DNA from: DATLYF01 sp035575095
Lineage (GTDB): Bacteria; Pseudomonadota; Gammaproteobacteria; Competibacterales; Competibacteraceae
DNA: 54,058 nucleotides
Direction: 5' to 3'
Assembly: GCA_035575095.1 (NCBI GenBank)
Contig: DATLYF010000009.1
Coordinates: 1 to 54,058 of the forward strand
Within the stretch, counting starts at the first letter, position 1; the number at the start of each line of letters is the position of its first letter. The position numbers and the translations under genes were made by a program. Below the pieces are notes generated by a model that did no database searches, was not told where the DNA came from, and worked only from the letters and a program-made list of their open reading frames with translations. Of this stretch, positions 1-7,710 are shown piece by piece.

Positions 1-2292
1 CTTGATCAGACATGACAACAGCAGCGGGCGCGGCTCGCCGCGCTGGCCACGGCTGAAGGTCAGCATCTGGCGGATCAGGTCACGGGCGCGCTCGCCGGCG
101 AGACGGATCTGTTCCAGATAGCGCCCGAGTCGAGGATCGGCAGCGGCCGCCTCCCGTTCCAGGGCCAGCACCGTATACCCCAGGATGCTGGTGAGGATGT
201 TGTTGAAATCGTGGGCGATGCCGCCGGTGAGATGACCGATGGCCTCCATCTTCTGCGCCTGGCGCAACTGTGCCTCCAACCGGCTGCGCTCGCGCTCGGC
301 CTCGCGGCGCTCGGTGATCTCGCGCACAATGGCGAGCAGGTGCGGCGCACCCCGGTAGTCCAGCGGAACACCGCTCACCTCCACGTCGAACACCGTACCG
401 TCGCGGCGCACGCCGCGCGCCTCGGCGTGATAGGAGCGCCCGGTGCGCAGCGATTCCAGCAGGGTATTGAACTGCCCCCAGGAATCCGAGTGGATGAACG
501 CGCGCGGGTCCATGCGCAGCAGTTCCTCGCGATCGTAGCCGTACATACGAGCGAACGCCGGATTGAGGTCCACCAGCCGGCCCTTGGCGTTCCAGAACGT
601 GACCCCGTCCACCGAGGCATTGAAGATGGCGCGGTACTGCTCCTCGCTGGCGCGCAGGGCAGCCTCGGCCCGCTTGCGCTCGCTGATGTCGCGCACGATG
701 GCCAGCAGATGCGGCGCGCCCTGGTATTCCATGGGGATGCCGTTCACCTCCACATCGAAGGCGGTGCCGTCGCTGCGCATGCTCCGGGCCTCGGTGTGGA
801 ACGGCTGACCGGTGCTCAGCGTCTCGATGAACCGCTGGAACTGGTCCCAGGACGTCGGATGGACGAACTGCTGCGGATCCATGCGCAGCAGCTCCTCGCG
901 GCTGTAGCCGTGCATACGAGCGAACGCCGGGTTGAGATCGACCAGCCGGCCGTCGGGATTCCAGAAGGCGATGCCGTCCACCGAGGCATTGAAGATGGCG
1001 CGGTACTGCTCCTCGCTGGCGCGCAGGGCGGCCTCGGCCTGCTTGCGCTCCGAGATCTCGCGGGTGAAGGCCAGGATGCGCGGCTGGCCGGCGAGCATCG
1101 CCCGCTTCAGCACCACCTCGTCCCAGTGCAGGCTGCCGTCCTTGTTGCGCCGGTGCCATTCGAAGCGCACCGTCTCGCCGACCTTGGCGTGCTCGATGAG
1201 ACGGATGGCGTGCTCCAAGGTATAGAACGGCTCGCCCGAACTGATTGCGCCTACGTCGAGGCTGCGCATCTCTTCGACGGTGTAGCCGTAGGCCTGGCAG
1301 GCCTTGGGATTGACGTCGAGGATGGTGCCGGTGTCGAAGTCATGGATGAAGATGGCATCTTCGCTGGCCTCGAAGATCTCGCGGTAGCTGGCCTCGGAGA
1401 GCTGGCGGGCGCGGTCGGCCTGCTCCCGCTCCAGCTCCACCGCCGCTCGCACGGCGAAGATGCGCAAGATGGATTCGATCACGTCGCGCTCGCTCATGGG
1501 CTTGCGATCGAGCACCGCGATCAGCCCCAGCAGTCGACCCTGACTGTCGAATAACGGATAGGCCGCATAGCTCTCGAAACCGAAGGCCTGCATCATACCG
1601 TCGGCCGGATAGCGTTCGTGCAGGTGATCTGGCACAAACTGGAACGACCCGCCTATCACCTGCGCGCAGGGCGTGCCGGCGAGCGGATAGACGGTGTTCT
1701 CCTCGAAGTGGCCCTGGGAGTAGATGGCCAGGGTCTCCACATGGCCCTGCATGGCCGCGGACAGAATGCCGATGAAGGCGAAATCCACCCTCAGGGTCAG
1801 CGCCAGGTAGCGGACGATCTGGCAGTAGATGTCCTGCTCGGGAGCCCCCGAGACACCGAGGGCGACGTTGCGCAGGGCCTCTTCGATGCGCTTGCGTTCG
1901 CTGATGTCGGTGGAGATGCTGCACACCCCGCATACCGTCCCGCCAGGGCCGAACAGCGGCAGCCGGGTGGTGAGCAGGGTGCGGCACACGCCGCCGAGTT
2001 CGAGCTGCTCCTCGAACTCGGCGGCGCGCCCCTGGGCGAACACGCTGCAATCGTGAGCGTCCACCCGGCGTGCGAAGGGCTCCGGCAGGACCTCGAACAC
2101 GGTCTTGCCGATGGGATCGGCGCAGGTAGCAGTCAGTAGCTCACGCAGCCGCCGACTCACGCGCACGAAGCGCCGCTCGCCGTCCTTTACCGATACCAGC
2201 AGGCCGGAATGATCGAGGATCTGGCCGAGCAGGTATTCACCGGGGAATTCTGTCGCCGCCCTCCCCGAGAGGCTGATCGGTTGCTGGGTCAA
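1..2292 (-). CDS. Multi-PAS/GAF sensor histidine kinase (C-terminus beyond the window)
   Basis: The frame stays open to the left edge, so the protein is at least 764 residues and incomplete. Reading from the start I see a PAS-like domain (about 15-130), a GAF domain (about 135-288), three PAS domains (about 290-419, 419-541, 542-664) and a HisKA dimerisation helix. The H-box reads GGIAHDFNNIL, with the phosphorylated His codon at 213-211. The ATPase domain must lie off the edge. I chose TTG at 2292 because GGGGAG sits just upstream and I saw no in-frame ATG or stop in the roughly 140 bases before it. PAS3 and PAS4 are near-identical tandem copies at the DNA level. No transmembrane helix is visible in this part, so a soluble sensor is likely. 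Its partner regulator is unknown; the OmpR-type regulator at 3621-4328 is near but not adjacent. Confidence 0.85.
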   Translation of the reverse strand, partial: MTQQPISLSGRAATEFPGEYLLGQILDHSGLLVSVKDGERRFVRVSRRLRELLTATCADPIGKTVFEVLPEPFARRVDAHDCSVFAQGRAAEFEEQLELGGVCRTLLTTRLPLFGPGGTVCGVCSISTDISERKRIEEALRNVALGVSGAPEQDIYCQIVRYLALTLRVDFAFIGILSAAMQGHVETLAIYSQGHFEENTVYPLAGTPCAQVIGGSFQFVPDHLHERYPADGMMQAFGFESYAAYPLFDSQGRLLGLIAVLDRKPMSERDVIESILRIFAVRAAVELEREQADRARQLSEASYREIFEASEDAIFIHDFDTGTILDVNPKACQAYGYTVEEMRSLDVGAISSGEPFYTLEHAIRLIEHAKVGETVRFEWHRRNKDGSLHWDEVVLKRAMLAGQPRILAFTREISERKQAEAALRASEEQYRAIFNASVDGIAFWNPDGRLVDLNPAFARMHGYSREELLRMDPQQFVHPTSWDQFQRFIETLSTGQPFHTEARSMRSDGTAFDVEVNGIPMEYQGAPHLLAIVRDISERKRAEAALRASEEQYRAIFNASVDGVTFWNAKGRLVDLNPAFARMYGYDREELLRMDPRAFIHSDSWGQFNTLLESLRTGRSYHAEARGVRRDGTVFDVEVSGVPLDYRGAPHLLAIVREITERREAERERSRLEAQLRQAQKMEAIGHLTGGIAHDFNNILTSILGYTVLALEREAAAADPRLGRYLEQIRLAGERARDLIRQMLTFSRGQRGEPRPLLLSCLIK
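595..1030 (-). repeat. Tandem in-gene duplication of a PAS module (period 369 bp)
   Basis: A block ending in ACCGAGGCATTGAAGATGGC occurs at about 611 and again at about 980, an offset of 369 bases or exactly 123 codons. The flanking codons for EEQYRAIFNASVDG and the E-RKRAEAALRAS linker are also nearly identical. The frame is preserved, so this is a duplicated PAS unit inside the kinase gene. Confidence 0.8.
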
Positions 2293-2590
2293 GGTACTCG
2301 CTCCCCGCCGGCCTGGCGTGCCGACGCCCCGCTATCTGAGCTGATGGTAGCACCGCCGTGGCCGCTTGGCGGCCGTGAACCTCGCCCGGAAACACGACCG
2401 AAACAATTGAAACCGCGCCGATAACGATAGTGCGCGGCGCACCGCCGCCGATACCAAACGCCAACAAAGTCGTGCGTGCGCGACATCGGACTGATACCGC
2501 CTCTTCCTACTCTGGACACCAACCGGCAAGGCTGTCATGACAGCCCCGGCCGGCGTCCAGGTAAGTTCCTGAATCACGGGGAGAGCAACC
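2293..2590. other. Divergent intergenic region, kinase / mddA
   Basis: About 298 bases separate two divergent genes. I see no gene in it. It holds a perfect 16-bp palindrome at 2530-2545 (separate entry) and a good ribosome binding site, GGGGAGA, just before 2591. I found no convincing sigma-70 hexamer pair. Confidence 0.6.
2530..2545. promoter_or_regulatory. Perfect 16-bp palindrome, candidate operator
   Basis: GGCTGTCATGACAGCC is fully self-complementary. It lies 46-61 bases before the mddA start, in the divergent region shared with the kinase. Its size and symmetry suit a dimeric repressor. Which regulator binds it is not known. Confidence 0.4.
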
Positions 2591-3376
2591 ATGATCAAGC
2601 GCATCGCCATCTTCGCCTACGGTGCGGCGTGCTATGCCGTGTTCTTCGCCACCTTCCTCTACGCCATCGGCTTCGTCGGCAACATCCTGGTGCCCAAGGC
2701 CATCGACTCGGCGCCGACCCGACCCTTCTTCGAGGCGCTGCTGATCGATCTCGGCCTGCTGGCGTTGTTCGCCGTGCAACACAGCGTCATGGCCCGGCCG
2801 GCCTTCAAGCGCTGGTGGACACGGATCGTTCCCGAGTCAGCCGAGCGCAGCACCTACGTGCTGCTGGCCAGCCTCGCCCTGATCGTGCTGTTCATGTTCT
2901 GGGAGCCGCTGGGCGGGGAGGTGTGGAACGTACAGAACCCTGTCGGACAGGCCGTGCTCTACGGCCTGTCTGCCCTCGGCTGGGGTCTGGTGCTGGTTTC
3001 TACCTTCCTGATCAACCACTTCGATCTGTTCGGCCTGCGCCAGGTCTGGCTCTGCCTGCGCGGCGCCGAGTACCAGGCGCTGGGCTTCGTCACCCCGTGG
3101 CTGTATCGCCATGTGCGCCACCCGCTTTACCTGGGCTGGCTGTTCGCCTTCTGGGCCACCCCGACCATGACCGTGACGCATCTGCTGTTCGCCATGGTCA
3201 CCACGGCCTACATCCTCGTCGCCATCCGCCTGGAGGAGCGCGACCTGGTGCAGGCCCACGGCCAGCGCTATGCCGAGTACCAGCGACGGGTGCCGATGAT
3301 CATCCCGCGCCCGCTGCGCAAGGGCATAACGGCGGCGGAGATCGACCGGCTCGCCGACTCCGATTCGGCAGCCTGA
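2591..3376 (+). CDS. mddA: Methanethiol S-methyltransferase (MddA) family membrane protein
   Basis: This 261-residue polytopic inner-membrane protein belongs to the NnrU / isoprenylcysteine-methyltransferase fold. MddA converts methanethiol to dimethyl sulfide using S-adenosylmethionine. The family signatures I recognise are the N-terminal FLYAIGFVGNILVPK, LLALFAVQHSVMARP (about 56-70), STFLINHFDLFGLRQVW, and the C-terminal methyl-donor region YRHVRHPLYLGWL (about 172-184) followed by RLEERDLV and YAEYQRRVP. About five hydrophobic helices can be counted. The ATG at 2591 has GGGGAGA at good spacing, and a 16-bp palindrome lies upstream. The small membrane protein gene at 3430 follows. The family assignment is from remembered family sequences; the substrate is inferred. 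Confidence 0.75.
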   Translation: MIKRIAIFAYGAACYAVFFATFLYAIGFVGNILVPKAIDSAPTRPFFEALLIDLGLLALFAVQHSVMARPAFKRWWTRIVPESAERSTYVLLASLALIVLFMFWEPLGGEVWNVQNPVGQAVLYGLSALGWGLVLVSTFLINHFDLFGLRQVWLCLRGAEYQALGFVTPWLYRHVRHPLYLGWLFAFWATPTMTVTHLLFAMVTTAYILVAIRLEERDLVQAHGQRYAEYQRRVPMIIPRPLRKGITAAEIDRLADSDSAA

Positions 3377-3429
3377 ATAGCCGGGCGGGCGCGCGTGACC
3401 GCGCCCTGCCCTCTTGGAGGATCCATGCC

Positions 3430-3579
3430 ATGCACACCTATCTGCTCTCCCTGCTGACCGCTGGCGGCGCTGCGCGCTATGCGGCAGCCACCCGCCTCGG
3501 CCTGGCCGGCTTGACCTTTTTCGCGGTCAAGGGCCTGCTCTGGCTGCTGCTGCTGATGGCGCTGGAACGGCTCGGTTGA
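3430..3579 (+). CDS. 49-residue membrane protein
   Basis: A short gene 53 bases after mddA has a strong Shine-Dalgarno (TTGGAGG, about 3414-3420) before the ATG at 3430. The product has a polar, alanine- and arginine-rich N-terminus and one hydrophobic helix at about 24-46 (LAGLTFFAVKGLLWLLLLMAL), ending in ERLG. Small proteins with a similar FFAVKGLLWL helix occur widely in proteobacteria without assigned function. A terminator hairpin follows within 20 bases of the stop, which supports this being the last gene of the mddA unit. I cannot name a function. Confidence 0.6.
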   Translation: MHTYLLSLLTAGGAARYAAATRLGLAGLTFFAVKGLLWLLLLMALERLG

Positions 3580-3597
3580 AGCAAATCCAATGCACCG

Positions 3598-3619
3598 CCC
3601 CCGGCCATGCCGGGGGTTT
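3598..3619 (+). terminator. Rho-independent terminator (mddA unit)
   Basis: An eight-base-pair stem CCCCCGGC / GCCGGGGG with the three-base loop CAT is followed by TTT. It lies between the convergent small membrane protein gene and the response regulator. The T-run is short, so termination may be moderate. Confidence 0.55.
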
Positions 3620-3620
3620 G

Positions 3621-4328
3621 TCATTCCGGCACAAACATATAGCCCGCCCCGCGCACGGTGCGGATGATGCGCGGATTGGCGGGGTCGTCCTCGATCTTGC
3701 GGCGGATGCGGGCGATACGGATGTCGACGCTGCGGTCGAAGGGATCCCAGTCGCGATTCTGGGTCAGATTGAGGATGTCATCGCGGCTCAATACCCGGTT
3801 GGGCCGTGTACTGAACACACGCAGCAGCTCGTACTCCATGCTGGTGAGGGGAATCTCGGCCCCGTCGGCACCGATCAGGCGGTGGGTATCGAGATCGAGC
3901 ACACAGCGGCCGAAGCGGATGCGTCGGCCCGCTGCCTGCGCCGGTGCCGCCGTCCTGGCCCGGCTGCGCCGCAGCACGCTCTTGATGCGGGCCAGCAGTT
4001 CGCGCGGATCGAAGGGTTTGGCCACATAGTCGTCGGCGCCGATCTCCAGACCGACGATGCGGTCCACCACCGCACCGGAGGCGGTGACCATGATGATGCC
4101 CAGATCGAGGCGTTCGCGCAGATGGCGGGCCAGCGACAACCCGTCCTCGCCGGGCATGGCCAGATCCAGCAGCACCAGATCCGGCACCTGCTCGGCCAAG
4201 ATAGCACGCGCAGCCCGCCCGTTCTCCGCCAGCAGCACCGTGTAGCCGTGGCTGGAGAGATATTCGGCGAGCATCTCCCGCACCTGCGGATCGTCATCGA
4301 CGACGAGAATCGAGGCCTGGTCGGTCAA
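3621..4328 (-). CDS. OmpR-family response regulator
   Basis: This DNA-binding regulator has 235 residues. The receiver domain (about 5-120) has the acidic pair in LVVDDDPQ, the phosphoacceptor Asp in LVLLDLAMPGEDG and the conserved Lys in VAKPFDPREL. The C-terminal winged helix (about 140-230) carries the typical LTSMEYELLRVF and RSVDIRIARIRRKIEDDP-type motifs. I chose TTG at 4328 (LTDQASILVV) because it gives the usual family length and has AGGGAG upstream. The ATG at 4448 would add about 40 unlikely residues. No kinase is adjacent; the kinase at 1-2292 is a possible partner. A 10-bp palindrome ATAGGCCTAT at 4372-4381 lies upstream and could serve autoregulation. Confidence 0.85.
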   Translation of the reverse strand: MTDQASILVVDDDPQVREMLAEYLSSHGYTVLLAENGRAARAILAEQVPDLVLLDLAMPGEDGLSLARHLRERLDLGIIMVTASGAVVDRIVGLEIGADDYVAKPFDPRELLARIKSVLRRSRARTAAPAQAAGRRIRFGRCVLDLDTHRLIGADGAEIPLTSMEYELLRVFSTRPNRVLSRDDILNLTQNRDWDPFDRSVDIRIARIRRKIEDDPANPRIIRTVRGAGYMFVPE

Positions 4329-4529
4329 ATCCGGCTCCCTCGGGGAGGCATTCAGGGTGCCTGGATACTTAATAGGCCTATCTGTGCGGTGCGGCAAGAG
4401 CCGAGATCGGATCGGTCCGGACGTGCCAACGATAGCAAACAGGGGCATGCAACGACACGAGGGGGGCCAGCCCGACCGGCACCACGCGGTGCGCGCCGGA
4501 GCGGCCCCGTCGGAGGGCGGCTACGAGGA

Positions 4530-5462
4530 TCAGAGCAGCGGCACCAGCGCCTGGTGGATACGCCGGGCCTGGGCCACGGAGATCATGCGCCCCAGGATCT
4601 CCAGGAACCGGCTTTCCTCGATGCCGGAGCCGATGTACTGCCAGCGATAGGCACGCAGCATGCCGCCGTGGATGGCATGGCTCTGCTCGGTACTGAAGCG
4701 GTGGCCGCAGAGGCGTAGGAAGTAATCGGCATCGGCCGCCGCCTGGGTCTGCAGGAGGCCGTCCATGGCCTGCACCAGTTCGATCAGCTCATCCACCGCC
4801 CGCTCGCGTTGCCGTTCGTCGAGCCGCGCATTCTCGCGCCCCCACTCCAGCTCATCGAGGATGACGTGCTGCGACTCCTCGCGCCAGTGGAAGAGGAAGA
4901 CGTCCCGGTACAGCTCGGACATCCCGGCATCCGCATCCATGCTCTCGCGGTAGTGGGCCTGGATGCACAGCTCGATGTGGCAGGTCAGGGCCAGTATCGC
5001 CCAGGTGGACTTGCCGAGGACCCGCGCCGCCACCTGATTGGGATCGGGCAGGAAGGTGTAGCCTTCCGGCATGTCGCCCGCGATCATGCGCTCGATGCGG
5101 CGGAACAGTTCCTGGTGTTTCAGTTCCTCGTCGCTGAAGCGCACCAGCGCCTCCAGGGCGGTCTGGTCCCCCAGCCAGTGAGCCCGGCTGATCTCCAGGA
5201 TCTCGGCATTGATGAAGCGTTCCACCAGGCTCAGCATGTTGGCGTAGGTTCGCCCCTGGATCTGGCTCATCAGCCGCTGCTCTTCCGCGTTCGACAATCC
5301 CATCTCCCGCACCCGCGACAGCCTGTCCGGGAGGAATTTGCGCCTGAAGTCGAACTGCCGCCCCCGGATCACATCGCGGTCGATCTCCCAGCGAATACGC
5401 TTGGAGATTTCGATACACCTGGCGTAGCGGACAGCATGGTTCAGGTCGATTGCCGCATTCAT
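4530..5462 (-). CDS. AurF-like diiron (p-aminobenzoate N-oxygenase family) protein
   Basis: The product has 310 residues and is all-helical with ferritin-like iron ligands. Candidate metal-binding stretches are FINAEILEISRAH (about 88-100), SDEELKHQELFRR (about 115-127), ALTCHIELCIQAHY (about 165) and REESQHVILDE (about 200). The spacing and HxE / EESQH pattern match the AurF-type diiron oxygenase family rather than bacterioferritin. Members include N-oxygenases of aryl amines, but the substrate of this one cannot be told. No biosynthetic gene cluster surrounds it. The gene stands alone, divergent from the DUF938 gene. The start ATG at 5462 fits the family's N-terminus. Confidence 0.65.
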   Translation of the reverse strand: MNAAIDLNHAVRYARCIEISKRIRWEIDRDVIRGRQFDFRRKFLPDRLSRVREMGLSNAEEQRLMSQIQGRTYANMLSLVERFINAEILEISRAHWLGDQTALEALVRFSDEELKHQELFRRIERMIAGDMPEGYTFLPDPNQVAARVLGKSTWAILALTCHIELCIQAHYRESMDADAGMSELYRDVFLFHWREESQHVILDELEWGRENARLDERQRERAVDELIELVQAMDGLLQTQAAADADYFLRLCGHRFSTEQSHAIHGGMLRAYRWQYIGSGIEESRFLEILGRMISVAQARRIHQALVPLL

Positions 5463-5550
5463 GCTTCACCTCGATCGCTCTGCGAGTGTGACGAACAAGC
5501 CACCGGGTAAGCGCCTGCCTCGCTGGTTCGGCCGGACTCCCACCCGGGCC

Positions 5551-5560
5551 AAGCTAGCTT
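5551..5560. promoter_or_regulatory. Short palindrome between divergent genes
   Basis: CAAGCTAGCTTG (5550-5561) is a perfect 12-bp palindrome in the divergent region between the AurF-like gene and the DUF938 gene. A candidate -10 element TATACT (5650-5655) for the DUF938 gene lies further on, but its -35 is poor. Palindromes this short also arise by chance. Confidence 0.25.
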
Positions 5561-5688
5561 GCATCGGCGGCGTATCGCGGTGATTTCGCGCAAGTAGCGG
5601 ATTGTTGCCGGTGTGTTTCAGAGCCTGCGGGCAAGGGTGCCGCAGCGGGTATACTCTCCGCCGAGCCCCCACCAATGTCATCAGCGCC

Positions 5689-6288
5689 ATGCCGCAACTG
5701 CCCTATTCCGAAGCCTGTGAGCAGAACAAGGAACCGATCCTGGCGGTGCTGCGCCAGGTGTTCACCGAACCCGGCCTGGTTCTGGAGATCGGCAGCGGCA
5801 CTGGCCAGCACGCGGTGCACTTCGCCCCCGCCCTGCCCCATCTGCTCTGGCAGCCCTCTGATCTGGCCGAGAATCTGCCCGGCATCGCGCTGTGGCTGGC
5901 CGCCTATCCGGCCCCCAACCTGCGGCCGGCCATCGAACTGGATGTGACCTGGGCGAGGTGGCCGGTGGCGGCCGTCGACGGGGTGTACTCGGCCAATACC
6001 GCCCACATCATGGGCTGGCCTGCGGTGGAAGCGATGTTCGCCGGGATCGGGCGGGTGCTGCGGCCGGGCGGCTGCTTCTGCCTGTACGGACCATTCAGCT
6101 ACGGCGGCCGCCACACCGCAGACAGCAATGCCCGCTTCGATCAGATGCTGAAACTGCGCGACCCGCGCATGGGGGTGCGCGATGTCGACGAGCTGCAGCG
6201 GCTAGCACGGGACGCCGGTCTGGAACTGGTCCACGACTGGGCCATGCCGGTGAACAACCGCACCCTGGTGTGGCGCAGGCAAGGCTAG
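5689..6288 (+). CDS. DUF938 SAM-dependent methyltransferase-like protein
   Basis: This 199-residue protein is of the DUF938 family. It begins with the family hallmark PYSEACEQNKEPIL and then the SAM-binding glycine motif VLEIGSGTGQHAVHFA (about 31-46). QPSDLAEN and YSANTAHIMGW follow, and FCLYGPFSYGGRHTADSNARFDQ comes near residue 130. It is a Rossmann-fold class I methyltransferase by motif; the physiological substrate is unknown for the family. The ATG at 5689 gives the usual length and N-terminus. The gene is convergent with the aldolase gene downstream and they share the region holding the aldolase terminator. Confidence 0.85.
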   Translation: MPQLPYSEACEQNKEPILAVLRQVFTEPGLVLEIGSGTGQHAVHFAPALPHLLWQPSDLAENLPGIALWLAAYPAPNLRPAIELDVTWARWPVAAVDGVYSANTAHIMGWPAVEAMFAGIGRVLRPGGCFCLYGPFSYGGRHTADSNARFDQMLKLRDPRMGVRDVDELQRLARDAGLELVHDWAMPVNNRTLVWRRQG

Positions 6289-6301
6289 CCGGCAAAGGCC
6301 A

Positions 6302-6348
6302 ATAAAAAAGGGCGCGGGATAAAAAAGGGCGCGGGATCGCCCGCGCCC
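6302..6348 (-). terminator. fbaB terminator with duplicated tail
   Basis: On the minus strand a perfect nine-base-pair stem (GGGCGCGGG / CCCGCGCCC, loop of four) is followed by a run of six Ts. The 17-bp unit ATAAAAAAGGGCGCGGG is present twice in tandem at 6302-6318 and 6319-6335, so one arm and its T-run are duplicated. Confidence 0.8.
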
Positions 6349-6369
6349 TGACGCGTATCCGATTCGCGC

Positions 6370-7419
<1,050 letters not shown>

Positions 7420-7710
7420 GCGCTTTCCCCCCATTAGGGCTGTCGGTTGTATGCATCGGGGCGGAACCGGCACGCCGGTTCCGCAACGGCGGGTATCATA
7501 CTGGAAAGCCGGCCAAACGACAGCCAAAGCGGGCCTGCAAGCGCCCCGAGCGATGGACTTGTCGGGACCGTTGCGGCAGACTGGTATGGCCTCGGCCTCC
7601 CTTTCGGCCCTTGTGGATCTGGCTGGGTTTCCGATCGCGGCTGCCCCTCGCCGCACCCGATCCGGCGCACCGGTATCGGCAACAACAACAATATTCGCGG
7701 AGGTGGTCGC
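7420..7710. other. Divergent intergenic region, fbaB / siaA
   Basis: About 291 bases with no supported gene. It contains a 24-bp inverted repeat (7461-7484) and a -10-like TATGAT on the minus strand (7500-7495) placed so that transcription would begin at about the far edge of that repeat. I found no good -35. The siaA end carries a strong GGAGGT ribosome binding site at 7699-7704. Confidence 0.5.
7461..7484. promoter_or_regulatory. Perfect inverted repeat in fbaB leader
   Basis: GCGGAACCGG and CCGGTTCCGC are exact 10-bp arms around a CACG loop. The repeat lies 42-65 bases before the fbaB start and just after a -10-like TATGAT. It could be an operator or a stabilising hairpin at the 5' end of the fbaB mRNA. 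It has no T-run, so it is not a terminator. Confidence 0.5.

Noticed and set aside
211..1554. Long plus-strand open frame over the kinase
   Set aside because: It is antisense to a clear PAS/HisKA protein; codon bias in GC-rich DNA keeps the opposite frame open, and the translation shows no domain.
80..2050. Minus-strand open frames within the kinase region
   Set aside because: They are out of frame with the PAS/GAF coding frame and give Arg/Gly/Pro-rich nonsense.
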